Below are positions 37,061 to 51,873 of a DNA stretch of 64,000 nucleotides, piece after piece. The notes under the pieces are model-generated. The model was given only the letters and a program-made list of their open reading frames with translations, made no database searches and was not told where the DNA came from. Made by a program: the position numbers and the translations under genes. The stretch comes from Phylloscopus collybita (taxonomy: Eukaryota > Chordata > Aves > Passeriformes > Phylloscopidae), in the NCBI GenBank assembly GCA_027886175.1, contig JAJNNQ010000137.1:30490001-30554000 (forward strand). The letters run 5' to 3'. Every line of letters starts with the position of its first letter. Positions within the stretch are counted from its first letter, which is position 1.

Positions 37061-38402
37061 AAATGCAAGTTACCTGAGTGGCAAATGATTTATGTGAAAA
37101 ATCTTAACAGTCCCTCAATTTGTAATTCCCACCAGTAATTTCAAAAGTTGTTATGACTCTGAACAAACTCACCTACATTTAGGCCTCCTTTGAGTACGGT
37201 ATTGGAATAAATCAGCTCCAGAGGTCCTTTCCAACCCAGTTTTTATCTATTATTCTAGAAATAGAAGTTATCACTAATAAGTAGTCGTTCCGCAGTATTA
37301 TGAGGACAGGAACCTCACCATTCTCTTAGCAGTGGCTGTTACACTGAAGACAATACCTCAGCTTTATTTTTTTAAAGGTTGACCTGCACAGTGGTTTCTA
37401 AATGGAAAAATAATAAAAATTCGTCATTGTAGGACAGAGCAATCATTCACTCGCTTCACTGTCCCAGTTATGACACTGGCTAGTAAGTATGTAGTAGGAT
37501 AACTGCATGAAAAGGACTTCCTAGCTCTACTTAAAGGTTTTGTTTTCAGGTTTAAACTTATAGACAATTTTCTTCAGTGTTGTATAAATTTATGTTAATG
37601 GTTATCCATTTAAAATCATGAAAATTTCAGTAGAAGCCTCACGTCTACCTACATTGAGGTAAGTTGTTTATGGCAAAAGCCAATACAAGATCCGATAAGC
37701 CCGTGGATAATTCGACAGTATATCCCACATATCCACCATGTAGATGACAAAAGTTTCTAATTCAGCAGAAAAATACCAAACCTCCAGACAAGCTCATCAA
37801 TGTGGCTCTATCTCAAAAAGCATGAATAGATTTTTCTCTTGAAGCACTTGTGTGCACTTTTCAGTGCAAGTGTGAGGAGAAGCAAGCATACTGACAGTTT
37901 TTCAAAAGCTGCAGCCTTATAAATGCCAGTCTAAGATTCATGCAACTAAATAAAGGTAGAAAATTAAACTTCAGATTTTACAATGAAAGACTCATTGCAT
38001 TTGCCTAGGAAATCTCATCAAATGAGCTCAGCTTGTTTTAAGACGAGGTGCTCCATTTATGATGTAGTCAGGCAGCAGGTGCTTTGCCATCTGAAGAGAC
38101 CCTGAACATGAGCTCAGAATTAAAAATATAATAGACTGAGTGCAGAGAAGGTAATACTGCTACGGCTCCATGGAAAAATTATTTAGGGCAATCATTTGTA
38201 CTTTGTATAACGTCTTGAAATAATACCTCCTCCTCTATATGTATAGGTAATACTGCCTTTTATTTTGATTTACCCAGTCACTTGACTCTGGTAATGGTAC
38301 CTTTGGTGCCCTTTACACAGACTGCTAGCTTCCTTCTTCGGTGTGGGCAGGCTTCCTTTTTCATAGAGACAATCTCCCCTTCCAAAAGGTGTAAAAAAGG
38401 TA
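37061..38402. other. Gene-free DNA with a small CR1 remnant
   Basis: A short plus-strand CR1-like piece lies at about 37196-37256 (GGTCCTTTCCAACCC followed by a decayed TATTATTCT tail). Otherwise nothing was recognised. Confidence 0.5.
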
Positions 38403-38715
38403 TCACAGATTCACAGAATCACGGAATGGTTGGGATTGGAAGGGATATCTGGAGATCAACTAGTCCAACCCTCCAGCAGAGCTGCTTTCCAGTAGGTCAT
38501 CCCCTATCCTGTACTGGTGCATGGGGTTATTCCTCTCTAGGGGCAGGACCTAACACTTGCCTTTGCTGAACTTCATGAGGTTCCTTTTACCCAGTTCCCT
38601 ACCCTGGGCAGCTCCCACTGAATGGCAGCACAGCCTTCTGCTCTATCAGCCACTTCTCCCACCTTTCTATCACCTGTCCTAGAGGCAAAGTTGATGACTT
38701 TGCCCCATTTGGGGG
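38403..38715 (-). repeat. CR1 LINE 3' fragment, older subfamily
   Basis: It begins with the reverse-complement tail (TTCACAGAATCACGGAATGG). It continues through CTGAACTTCATGAGGTTCCT and TGAATGGCAGCACAGCC, which are familiar CR1 3' blocks. Divergence is higher than in the 36.6 kb copy. Right end approximate. Confidence 0.88.
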
Positions 38716-41700
38716 TGATTGTAAACACTTAGAATTTACAACCAAGTAGGGCCTGGAGAAGGCAGCAGAAAGGTTGTGAAGTCACCAAAAAAGTCCATAT
38801 TTAAGACTCTGGCTTTTATTTTACCTCATCAATAACAAGTAACAATGTATTTTTGTACCCAGGACATTTCAACTGATGGAAATCAAGCTTTCTGGGGAAG
38901 ATGATCAGCTCTTACAAGCTCTCTGTATGACATGGCTTGAGGCATCTGGAATACTGGCAATACCACTAAATCACAATTGGAGTGAGAAAATGAAAGATTT
39001 TTTGGGTTTTTAAGGAGAAGGTGTTAGACAGAGGAAATATGGATGGCTTTAACAAGCACTTTAAAATGTTTCCCATCACTGTTAAACTTGATTAGAAAAG
39101 ATGCTAGCCCGATCCTTGTCAGTGTAACATCTGTACAGCTTCAAGCCTGAAGCTGTATTTTTAAAGGAATTAGTCAAACTTGATAGAAACAATAGGAAAC
39201 AAGAAAAAAACTTTCAAACTTTCAACACATTTTTATGATTACCAGAAACATTCCTTATCTATCCAGTTATCTGTTAGAGCCTTTGAGGGGGATAATATTG
39301 CCAAGGTAAAAGCAAAATGTAAATGGCTATGCTGGTGCTATTTCCTATTTCTTTTATGTTCCATGTTGTGTCACTGAGTCACACAGATATTTTCTCCCTT
39401 TCATATCACATGAATGGGTTTTTAGAACCTCACACAGTCTGTGAAGTACAGCAGTGTATTGACTCCTCTGACCTTTTACTTATTCTAGCCTTTGATTGAC
39501 TGATTTCCTCTGCTCTTGCAAAGTGGGCAGCTGCCAGAAAGAACCACAACCTCCAACACTCAATTTACTGAATTTTGAAAAGGTGAAAGCAGCACAGCTT
39601 AGTTATGCTGTGATATCTCACAAGCCTATGTTGAGCATAGAAATTCAGATATCTTGTTCTTGTGACAAAAGATAAGTGCAAGAACAGGAAAATGAGCAAG
39701 AACGTCAAAAGAAGGAATACTCTTTAAATAAAGACTTTAACAAAAACACTATGACGGTAAAAATTTAAACCTGTGTTGTTACAATAGTGTACTGACAGAT
39801 CTCTTTTAGATCCAGAGCCAAATTCTCACTTTTCAACATTATTTAACAATGGCATTTTGTGCAACTCTTATATGAATATGCACGTTTATTAAAATGTCTA
39901 CAAATTTCTAGGAATGCTCATTTAACAACACCTTTTTAACTAAGAATGGATTATTATGAGAGTCACATCTATCCCTTTTTCTGCTAAATATTCAATTTAT
40001 TTACACTCCAAAGTAACAGAATATTTTGAAAGAGCTGGAAATCTTCCTTTCCTTTGAAATATGTCAAGTTCCAAGTGTGAGGCAACACAAACACCACTGT
40101 CACTAACTTGGGATTCACCAGCAGAAAAATCTCCCCAACAGGTAGACAACAAATATAATTCCTTTCAAATGATCCCATTGGTAATTTTCAGATGGCAGTC
40201 GGAAGTGAATTCCAGTATAACATGCAAGACACAGAATTGTTTAAAAGTCTGAAGATGATACATAATCTGCAGCAAGGGAAAAACCTGAAGAAAGGTAGGA
40301 ACACAGATGTCCAAAAGGGGACAAATTTTGTATCATTCCAGTAATGAATCTAGAAAGATATTTTAATAACATTGGCAAGGAAGTCTGAACTATACCAACA
40401 CTACAAATATTATATGGATAAAACCCCCATAAATGTACCAGAAAGAACAATAATCTCCAATCCAAAACCAGCTAAAGTCTGTTGGACTGGCACTGAGGTG
40501 TATGAAGCAGGGATAGATGCAATCATGGCAGGTCTGTGACATCCTAAGTGGGACTTCTGCTGATTGAATTAGCTTGTGTGTGAACTTCAGCTTAATGTTG
40601 ATATCTAGTGAACACTATATAACAGAAGAACAATTAGCAGGTAGAGAGGTAAGCTTGAGAACACTTTTAGTTTACAGAAGTATATACTACATCTTATTCT
40701 GTCACCAATTACTCATTAGCGTCTGGCATCTCATAGGTAATTATTTGCCTTCAGCTCCTGTATTCCCTAATATTTTTCTGCTGAAGGGAAATTGCTTATT
40801 AAAAACACTGCTTGCTTGCAAGGCTCGTTCTAGTATATGTTCTTCTTGCTCAAGTGCCTTAAGTAATGAGTTTGGTCAGCATCTGCTTTTAAAAGCCAGA
40901 ATGACCCTGACATCTTCCAGGAAATAATTTTGATACAACACAGTATGAATGAAAAGTTCAGAAGTTACAACTGCTGCCACAAATTTTGCATATGTACAAT
41001 AAGTCCTCACTGAGGCTTGTGGCTTAATATTTCAGGATCAAGTTTTGGAGCAAGATGTCCAAAAAACAGGCATGGTCTTCCTGGACTCCTCTAATTAATG
41101 AAAGCAAAGGTGTGTGTGTGAGTGAGTGGTTGTGAAGATGATAAAATACCTTAGAAGCTACAGGATTTTACAGACTTTACTGATAAACTGAAGAAAGAAA
41201 GGTGAAAATCATTAAATAAATATTTTTAATTACTCGTTCCATAATAAAGCTTGGCTACTTTCTTATTGTACTTGGACATCTGTGTTTATTTTGCATAAAA
41301 TTATTGACAATAGTAACAGTAACTCGCTGATATTTCCATGGCAATGTATCTAGGAGTAGTTTGAATGCTCTTTCTAATTGACTTTCAACAACTCTAAGAA
41401 AAAAACTGGATATGAGGAACTTGGATGGGTCATGGATACTCTTTGGATCATGCTTCAGCTGGGCTGTAGCCGAATATAATACAACAGCACTAAGATAAAA
41501 GTCATCCTTCATTTCTACGAAAAACTGAGAATGGATATACAAGTGTCAAGCAAATCAATGCTCACTTTATCCTTTGTTTTTGACTGCTGAAGCTTGTTGA
41601 GCTACAAGACAGATAGTTGGAATACAGCTAAGAAAAGGAAACCACCAATGTGGACAGTCATTAAGATGCATTTCTTTGTATTTCTTATCTGACAGCTTCA

Positions 41701-44700
41701 TTTCTGAGATTTTTTTGCAAAGGCATTGGGTGTGGGTTTCAGCTGATAGAGGAAGAAACCTACTTTTCCTTACTTAGAGGTGTGTAGGATGCTTACATTA
41801 CCACTACAGTCCCTGAAGATCTCATCAGTACAGCCATGACAGGTAAAGAAATGACTGCTCACTCACAGAAACTAGGCACCACTTTTCGTCATCTAAGTCC
41901 TTTCACAGATTTCACTGTCTTTATTGTGGATAGATTGATTCAGTTGCCTGCAAGTAGGCATCTAGGATAGGGTACCCTGCCCAAACTCCAGCTGCTTCTA
42001 CAGGAGGAAACAAACCTCCCACCTGAGTGTGGGCACCCTCACAGAGCCAAAGTTCTCCACTGTGTTAGGGCAGTGTGACACCATGACACAAACCCCACCC
42101 CAGACAAAATGTACTCTGAACTCTGCAAGTCATAAACTGGCCAGACAAAGATATGAATGGGCACCATAATTTTAATTCTGTTGACAAATAAACTGGTTTT
42201 ACCTATTATAAGGCTAAGACCCAAAACTGTGCCAAAAAGGCTGGGAAACAGCAGAGACTTCTACTGGAAGAGGGAAGGTTCTTCAATTGTTCGAGTCCAG
42301 GTACTCAAGAAAAAATGAATAATTTATTGCAACCAAGGCTGAATTATACTGCCATTTATGTTTCATGTCTTTCAAAATAAAGGGCTCCTAAATCAAAAGA
42401 AATGCATGCCATACAATTGTAATACAATTACCTTTCTATAGGTACAATTTCAATCAAGTAGCATATAGAGCATTGCAAAGAATTTGAAAGAAAGCAAAGT
42501 TTGACAGAGGATGGTGGTTGGATATACTCTTATTTTCATCAAAATTGTGCCTTAAGGCTGAATTTTTAAATAGAGGCAATTGAATAACTCTAGTAACTGC
42601 ACAAGACACAGTGATTTGAAATGTCAATCAGGTAATTTCATATACAAATGCAGAGTTCAGTGCTATTTGCATATGTATAAGTTGCTTTCCCTGCATAGCT
42701 GTGGAGAGTGAACAGCATCCATAAATAAACATTTGTAGGCACTTTCAAAAAACACTTCAGCCTTGTTGTGTATCACTTGAAAATTGTCTTTAAATGCTCA
42801 TGCAGTGAAAAGACTTCTTGAAAAGTTTTTCAAGAGTCAGTGGCCTTTTTTTCCCACTGTGTGGCATTTATTACAAAATTTCCATAGTTCTTGGACCTCA
42901 GCAGGGCCATATGTTCCTGTCATTATTAAACACAGCTTAAATCTAGTTTTTTATTTATTTTTTCTTAATGCAAGTAGGTAGACACATTTCTGAAGCAATC
43001 ACAGGTGCAAATATTTCCAAGAAACTACCTTATTCCCAATTTACTTTTCCCACAAAGACTCTAAAAAATAAAAAAAGCAAGTGGCTACACTAGCAACTGA
43101 AAAAGCTAAATGAAATATAGTAGGAGACACTTTCCTGCACAAACCAATATATCACAAGAGGGTGATTTAGAAAATTCACACTTAGGCATATCTTTCAACA
43201 GTCACAGTTCATTTTTCTTTTCCAGAGATACTTTATTTTTTCAGCAAGACTTTTCACATGCATGTTGACTTATTTAAGGAAGAAATTTAAATGTCTCTTT
43301 AGTGACCTTCATCCTCCTCTCTACTTATCTTTATTAAATGTGATCTTTAAAGCTGATCTTCTTTCTATCTACAGTATTATATGTATTTCCTTGGTTGCAT
43401 GTGAATTATGGTATCAAGAGGCTGAAGAACTATTATCCAAAGTTCCATCCAGGCTCTCTGCAGAAAACTTCATCAAATTCTGTGTCAAACTCCTCGCTTT
43501 TTGAAACAGCCCACAAATTCAGGCTTGGCTTAGATTAGCTTAAATAAAAATTAAAGTGTTCAGTTGAATGTGTACATGAGTAATATACTGAGCAAAACAA
43601 TCATATGGAAATTGTTTGAGACAAAACACCACCCATGCTTTGTTTGGATGCTACTCTTTGGCTGGAAGAATCCATCTGCTTTTTTCAACGTTAAATGAAT
43701 TGTTAAAGATACAGGTCTCCCTTTTGATGGAAGAGTTTCCCTATCTGTGAACAGCCCTCTCCAAATTTAAAACTGCCATTTATAGGTAAGTTTTGTGACT
43801 TTATTAACATGCCAGACTTAGAGTAGAGTTTGCTTTTAGAAAGAGGGGAAAAATATTGGTGAAAATATCCTCTTATTTCAAACAGCCTCAGCTGCTGATA
43901 TTCACATGGCAGGCATTTGATAGCTTCCCATCATTATGCTTCCAAAGCAGAAACAGCATAATAGTGTCTTGAACCTTCTGAACCTCTCTTTTACTCATTC
44001 TTGGCAAGCTGCCTGGAAAGCTTTGTCAGAAGTGATTTATACAGTAAATTTCTCTTCTTCTAAGTATAGTCTTTCAAAAGTACCAAACAACACCATACCT
44101 ATGACCTGGGAGAGACATTGCCACATTCAATCCACTGTAAGGAAAATTCAAACCCACCCACCTTTTTCTCCTGCACACACATTGACCATGTCTCTGCTGG
44201 TAAATAGATGCACCTGAGTCACACCTCTGGCACCAACATGAGGCAGAGACTGTCACAGTTTCATACTATCAAACTTTTCTCTCTAAAACCAGATGTCTTC
44301 ATCCACCAATTCTTTGGGGAATGGTTCCTGACCTGCTACGACTTCCTGAGACATGTCTGAAAAAGAGTGAGCAGATAAACAAAACCCATATCAGGAACCT
44401 ATCCAAACACTTGGAGATGGTGGCAGGCCTAGGTGTGGAGGTGTTTCTTGTCTATGATTAATTCAGTAGCATAGATTTGGAGTTTAATATTCCTAGCAAT
44501 GCCATAGAAATTTTTTTTCTCTTTAATATATTTCTGATTATTCTTTTAATCTAAAATATGCTACATGAAGCTTTTTAACTGCTCTGCTTCTGCAGCTACT
44601 TTGTAGGAAAATGGAAAGTAACACAGTGAGAAGAGTGTGTTATATTTGCTTTGAGAAAGAATCACAGAACCATAGAATCACTGATTAACACGTAAATGCT

Positions 44701-47700
44701 TTGAGATCAGGTCATGATACAAATGCAGAACAAAAGAGAGGGCTCAGTCCCCTGGGTATCTTCAATAAAAAAAATCGGGAAATAATTTTTTAAAGCATCA
44801 TAAGGAACACATATCAATAAATTATCTCTACAGTGCTCTAAGTCAGTGCATCTCAAGGATGACTGAAGGGCTCAGGAGGGTATCAGGAAATGGGTCATGA
44901 AAACAGAAAATAGCAACCTTACACAAGCAAGCAAACAATGAATGAAATGCAAAAAAAAATAAATTAAATAAAATGAAAATGGAATTAAATAAACTCATAT
45001 TTGGGCAGTAAATGAGAACCATGGTGGTAATAACTGTGAGACACTCAGACGAGGTGACCATCATTCCAGTTTACTGTAGGATCATTCAAGTTGTACATAA
45101 CAAACATCAACATCTTTTGCTCTCTGTGAAGGATTAAACTATGGTACCTAAGCAGCTGTTTCCTACTGAAAATCTTAAGGGTCAAGATGGGTGACAATCT
45201 GCTGAACTATGTTGAGCACATGTGATCTTACTCCAGAGAATTAATACACACATATGACAGTGCTGGACAGCTCTGTTCAGAGATACTGGCCAGGCTTTCA
45301 GAAATACCTCTGCTACACTGTCTCAGGAATCTTTCTTACACATTATCTTGCAGAGGAGACATATATCAATACACTTTGAAAATCTACCAGTCTGTGACCA
45401 GTTTGACTTTTAATGGATATGTTCTCTTCTGCTTTTTACACAGATAGAGACCTCTGACAAAGATCTTTGAGGAACTTCAGATGCAGGAAGTTTTACATGC
45501 CTCTGTATTTTGTGCAGTGTTATCTCTGAATCACATTCCCAGCTTCAAATATTCACAGGCTAAAAATTAAAAATAAAGATAAAATAAAGCCGCTGAATCT
45601 GCTGCCAGTAAATACACATCCAATAGAAAAGAAACTTTATGGACTTCTTTTCCTGCAGGCATGGAGCAATTGTATCATTCACCAGATTTCCTGAGAGCAT
45701 CATTTTCTATCCTGTTTCCTCTGTTCACCTATCATGCTAACTGTGGCTTGGAGAAACATAAAGAAAAATATTATACTAGTCATGATCAGTTAGTGCTGAA
45801 AGGAAAAGTTCTTTATTGAAGCCTTAGAAATAAAAGGAGATTTCTGTGCCACTCTTGGATATCACTAATTTAGGAAAAAAAATCAGATATTGATACCTTC
45901 TTTTCTGTCAGTTAAGCAGACATCTGTAGTGAGTGAACGGCATTTTTTCCTTTGGTTACAAGTATGTATTTCTATTCCAGAAAGAGGTAAAAAAAAGAAA
46001 AAGAAAATCTGTATTTAGTTTAGTTTAAGATAGCAAAGGGAGGAAGGAAAGGTTTAAGATTCCTAAAGAAGGAAAGGTATATCAAGGAAATAAAAAGCTA
46101 CTAACCCATTCTTACTCTTGTTCCCTCTGAGTCTTGAAAAACAAAGAATTTTAACTATTGTGATGGACAAAAATTTATGTTTAGAATAGAAATTTTATCT
46201 TTCTTTTCTGTAAGGTAAGGAACTTAGATGACATCATGGACCAGCAGATATCAAACTACCTTATCAGTTAGATTTTACTCTTATAAAGTCTTGGGATGGT
46301 ATTCAAGTTACCTGGGTTTAGATGGCTGTCCTGTAGGCTTGCAAGGTGGTCACTGAGGTCGCTTTAAAGTCAGTTGAGAGAATTGTATTTACTGGTTGGT
46401 CTAAGTCAGTGCTTTATAAAGATAACTGGTGGTTCAGCAGTTTGGATTTGGTTGGAGATTTGTTTAACTCCTAGTAGCTGACAATTTCTTTGTTACTTTA
46501 TTCCTATGTTTCTGAAGTCCATATCAGGGAACTGCAGCCCTGAAAGAATTAAGATGTCTTTCTCCTGCTCATGTGTGATGCAGTGACAGTATATAGAGTC
46601 TTCTTTTCGTGAAGACTTATTGTCTTTAGACAGCCTGTCTGTAAAGTGCATCTCTATATTAACCTTGCAATGCAATCAAAGTACAGCCAATACAATTATG
46701 GTTTGATATTAAATAATACAAGAAAGGCCTTTTAATGCTGTTCAAGAAAATGAAAAATATTAAGAAAATAAAAAAGGAGATTGCAATGCTAAATTTTCCA
46801 GTTATTGAATTTTGGACTTTAATGGGGTTATTGTTTAGCACTTTTTTTTCCTTAATTATTTCCCTTGCTGAGGCAGCTCTATTCAGGTGTCCAGTAGATG
46901 TGATCTCATTTGTAGGGATGGGCATTTGGTGTCTTTCCAACCTGCAGATCAGTAGCCTCTTACACTAAGCTGCTAGCGACAACACAGCTCTCCCTTTTGC
47001 ATGCCTGTCAAAGACTTGCCTTTTCTTCTAGCACGGCTTAAGGCAGCATGTGAGGCAGCATGCTTGACAGGAATTATGCTGGCCTGTGTGGCTCTTTCAC
47101 TTTTGTTTTTTTTTGACAGGTTGTGGTAACCCCGGCAACCACCTTACTCCATTGTTAGTGCCCATGTACAGCGAGCTGGTGCACGTGCCTGAGGGATGTT
47201 AAATGATGTGAAAGAGTGCATGAAACACTGCCTTGGATTCTTTCTCCTGCCTTGTATTGTCCAAGGGAAATGCAGAAGTTTGGCAGCAAAACATTATTTA
47301 ACAAAGGGAAGCCTTTTCATTTCCTAGTCAATGAAGCACAAAATGAAGCTCAAGGATTTTATAGTTTCAGTAGAGACATGTTTGCATAAATGTTTACTCC
47401 ACTGCAGAAGGCTACATGACAGAAGCGCCCATCCTTAATCACACTTAATCATCCTGCCCAAGAAGTTGTATCATTGACAGTGCCAGCAAGCATGGTTACT
47501 GCTCTTCCATTGCTCATCCAGGATGCTTTGAGGCAATCTACCCCACTCTGCCCAGATAGGTCATATTAGGAGAAAGGTCATTGCTGAAACTGCAGACCTA
47601 TGGGTCCTTCCAGCAGCCTGGAGACCCAAGAGAACTGGAGAGGGGGAAGCAGAGGGCAAAACAACTCTGAGTTTTGTTATTATTATTATTATATGTTTGA

Positions 47701-50700
47701 AGAATAATGGCTTTATTGTGCATGTTATTTTTTATCTACTAGTCTGTTTGGAAAGGAATTCCACAAGTCATAGCTGTATGTCTTCCCTCACAGCAATGAA
47801 TGGTGTACAGAACAAAACAGGGCAGTTTTCTTAAGTGGTGGGGAAGTGCACAGGCCAGGAGGGACAAAAGGCAGAAACAACGTTTTATTTCCCTTTACAG
47901 CATGCATGGGAAAGACTGCCTATCCTCAGAAAACTTCATTAATTGTGTGTGGCTATAGTAACCCATCTAAGAAACAAAATTGTGTCTTGCCAAGAGACAG
48001 CAATAGACCATTGTCTTAAGAGAGTATGGATGCAGGTCATCACCATAAATGTACTTGGAGAGTAATTAAGGTGTTTATGGTCATGGTCTCATTGTTCTTC
48101 CTTAACAGGACAGCAGTATATTGAAAATGAGATATCTATTTTTTTTTCTTTTTTTCCTCATTAACTTTCCCAAACTACATGTTTTCTATATTTTGAATCT
48201 TAAACTGTTTTGAGTGCTTAACTGCTTGTGGTAGTATGAGTGGTAGTATGTTTTATTATGTAACTACCATGGTGGTTTTGAGCTATTTTTTTTAACTAGC
48301 CAGGTTATTTACAGGTTATTTAATCTAATTTAGGCTTAAGATCTAAAGCTTAAGATAAGATACAGTGCATTATGCATAATGGACAAATCTTGGAACAGAT
48401 GTGCCATTAGAGGCAGCACAAGGATCACTAAAACATGTAAAGACAACTGTATCTGGTGAATGATTTTTTTATTACAGAAATTCAAGACCTGTGATATACA
48501 GAACCAAATGCACCTCAGAGGGAGAAGAAGTTTTGATGTGTGCTCAACATCAAATCCACATTTGCTGTGATCAGTAGTGAACAACTTATTTCTATAACTG
48601 GTTTCACTGGGATAGACATGGCCGCTTTCTGAAAATAAGAAGTTTCATCTCCCTAAGAAAGTAATTTTGTGCACTAACAAAGCCCAGTAGGGGCTCCAGA
48701 CCTGCCTTGCCCAACAGAGACAGCAGGTGAGAGAGCAGAAACAAATGTTTATAACAGGATGCCTGAACATACAGAAAAATGGAGTTGCTGCTGCTCCAGT
48801 TTAGGACTTGTATCAACCTTGTCAGACTAGAGCGAGTCTACTGGTGCACACAGGGAGAGCAGAACAGTGATCCTGCCTCCTGCAGGATCATGGCAGCAGG
48901 GAACAAGACAGTAAGAAAGTATATTTATTTCATGGACTGCTTGAAAGACTAGAAGATCAGGCGTATAATAAGCCCTAAACTCTGTATTCACATTGTGACC
49001 ATGCTCAAAGTGAGTCTTTAGTATATGTCTGCAGCAATAAGCAAACAAACAAAGAGAAAAGGGAAAGAGCCCTAACAAACAAATTAAAATCTTTCTCAAT
49101 TAAAAATAAAATTAACACTTACATGTTTGCTTTTCTACCTATATTTTCTCCTTTTGCTATCCCTGAAAAATGAGAAGTATGGGCTTTTCAGAAGCTCTCT
49201 GTGACTTGGCTTTCAATTCTACTGTGGCCAATTCCTACTCTGGAAATTGCTGTTTGAGTGCTGATCATTTAATCCAATTTACATGGGAGTCCTATTAAAG
49301 TCAATGCCAGTTCTCTGGACAGAATACCTTTTAGTGCTTTTCCAGCACTCCTAACTGCATGAATCAACCAGCCACAGAATTCTAGCCAGGTTCCTATTTT
49401 GATTCTGTTATAGTAGAAGAATTCAGTGCTAACATTTTATCAAAACTCCTAAGAACTTTCCTCCTTAACAGCAAAGTATAAGTCAAATGTGCATGTAAGA
49501 ACATGCTACTTTGATTTTTAAAAAAAGAGAAAAAAAATCCCAACAAGTGACTCACTTGGTTTGGTGTGAAAACCTTGGCTGGGAAGGGGCAGGTAAAGCT
49601 AAAGCCTGCCACAGGCTGTGGTCAGTCACACGTGCTGCCCAAGTAGTACCTTGCACTAGCACTGACATGGAGAGGCTACAGGCTGGCTGGACCATGGGTC
49701 TTACTCTTTTGTTTTGACTAGTGACAGTTAAAAAGATGAAGATTTATAAGTCTCAGCTACCAAGTCTAGATTTTACAACTAGAACCTCTTGTGTCTTCTC
49801 ATGTCCTTAGATTTTCTCTGAAAAAGTGGTGTGGGCAGGCTTTCAACCATTATTTGAAAGAATTGTGAGTCACACACAGAAAGGACAGCAACCAAAGCAG
49901 TAAGTCTTTGTAGCTCATGTTGCATGGAATAAGGGAGTACTATAATGCTCTTTTCATCAAGGAATTTCATAACAAAACAAATGGTGAGTAGACCTTAGCA
50001 GATATTGATTATCATTTGTGGGGATTTGTCCCAGTCCTAATCCATACATAATGGAATAATGAAATTATAATTGAATTTTTTTAAAATAGGTTGTCTGATT
50101 TATCAGTCTAATGTACCTCAGTTCTACAACTATATGTCGAATTCCCACATCACAAAACTCTTAGAAATATGTTGTCAACCCTTGTTCAAAGGAATAAAGT
50201 TTTCCAGTGGTTGTGGCACATGGCTAGAGAAGTGCAAGAAATCAAGGAACTGCTGAGATGCATGGATAGTATTTGGAAATGATAATTTGAGAGTAGTCTT
50301 GAATGCCTCAGGTGATTAACCTTTAAAGAACTAATGTAGTTCTTTAATGCTTGCCTAGACTTGTTTGATCCAGAAAACAATGCAAGAAATAAGGTCCAAA
50401 TGTATAAAACTCAAACCCACAAGAATCCTGAAGAAAAGTTGAAGAGAAGTTGAAGAAAATATGGTGGATAAAATATTTCATCAGATGAAGTTATCAAATA
50501 GAAAGTTTTTGAGGAGAGTTAGTCTCTCTTATTCTGACTTTGCTCATGTCTATGACAACTGCTCACAAGCACTGCAAGTGTACCAATAGTTCCAAAATGC
50601 CAACAAATCCTAACCTTCCAAAATGAGTTCACTTTTCTAGAATATTGGTTGTATCAGGGTGGAGATCAAGACACGGGTGGTTTTTATAACCTTTGGCATT

Positions 50701-51473
50701 TAGAGCCTGTTGTGTTCTATAGAATGGAAACAGTTTCACACATTTCATTGAGAAACAAGGCAAAGTGTAAGAAGAATGATTAACTGAATTTCCTATATGC
50801 ATATAGCAAATCTTTTTTGAGCACTGCTTTTCTGCAAATCACTGGTTGCTGGAATTTGTATATATAGTATAGTTACATGGCTTTTTTTAAAAAAATAAAT
50901 GTTTCCTGGGGTTTTTTTTACAACATAAAGAAAGGTAGACAGAATTATCATTTCAGCTTTGGAAACCTGCTCAAAAAAGCATTCACAACACAGCAGCATC
51001 ATTATAATCATAGCAGACAAAAACTGCCAAACTTTTGCCCCATTTCAATCATGATGTGGCTGAACTATACCAGACTATAATAACAAATATTTTCTGTGAA
51101 AATAGACTATTACCAGAAAAATATTACAATGTATATTTTTCCTAGAATAATGTGTCAACCTTTGAGTAGAGTTTAGTGTAAAATCTTGCCAGTGAAACAA
51201 TGTTTTTTTCTTTTTTAAGTGACAGTGAAAGAAAGCATTCACAACAGGTATAATTTTTGCAGTATCGACACAATGGTAAGTACCATAGCTGTCAAGAATT
51301 TGGAGGTTTCATGTGACATTTTTACACACACTAATATCAATTGCCTTCCTGTCCTCCTTTATATTTAACATTCAGAATCCTGGATTTCTCAAGTGTTATA
51401 AATAAGCAGGGCAGGAGATGATTTTTAACACCTTATATACCTTTATTTAAAAGGGAAAGCTCAAGGAACTGCC
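38716..51473. other. Gene-free AT-rich DNA
   Basis: Nearly 13 kb have no recognisable gene. All frames are short (at most about 117 codons) and lack family resemblance. A possible very short CR1 tail remnant is at 44658-44685. A five-unit TTA microsatellite is at 47677-47691. Confidence 0.5.
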
Positions 51474-51873
51474 TACGCCTCTGCTGCTGCTCCCTCAATC
51501 ATGGCCGTGGAGGAGGCCTGAGTCGATCCTGCTGCTGACGCTGCAGCGCCTGGAGTTCTGCCTCACAAAAAAGTTCCCAGGAACACATTGGGCTCACTTT
51601 GGTCCAGGAGTGTGTTTCTTTCTGAGTGTCTTTTAGGTTATGGTGAGCAGATGAGAAGGGTTTACAGATGGCTGGCCAGATAGCTTCATGTCTTCCCAGC
51701 CGGGAGGCATTCTTTATGGGTCTGGATTATCTGCTGACTCGTTGTTGCCAGGGGTTTTTGGTGTTAACTGTAGTAAACATTCTGCAAGGCTTCATGGGCG
51801 TCTCTGCACTTTCCATGGCACATCCACTCTGGGGGCACTTCCGGTTTCGGCACTTCCGGTCTGGGGGCACGTC
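51474..51873. other. GC-rich left flank of the array with paired ETS-type sites
   Basis: This is a distinctly GC-richer stretch than the DNA to its left. Near the array it has two CACTTCCGG motifs (51836-51844 and 51851-51859), each the core of an ETS/GABP-type site. On the minus strand there is a 75-codon stop-to-stop frame (51726-51499) with no recognised homology, and an AATAAA further left near 51445. It does not match the 3' half of either LTR in this window. It may be the far end of the element carrying the array, or the DNA into which the array was placed. Confidence 0.45.
51836..51859 (-). promoter_or_regulatory. Two ETS-type motifs next to the array
   Basis: CCGGAAGTG occurs twice on the minus strand, 15 bases apart, immediately beside the CpG-dense array. 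Paired ETS sites in CpG-rich DNA are common in avian and mammalian promoters. Activity here is inference. Confidence 0.45.

Noticed and set aside
44658..44685. CR1 tail (AATCACAGAACCATAGAATC)
   Set aside because: It resembles the reverse CR1 tail, but no adjoining CR1 3' block follows, so it is too short to call.
51499..51726. 75-codon minus-strand frame left of the array, followed by AATAAA near 51445
   Set aside because: It looked like the end of a retrocopied gene, but it is short, has a stop just upstream, no poly(A) tract and no homology that I recognise.
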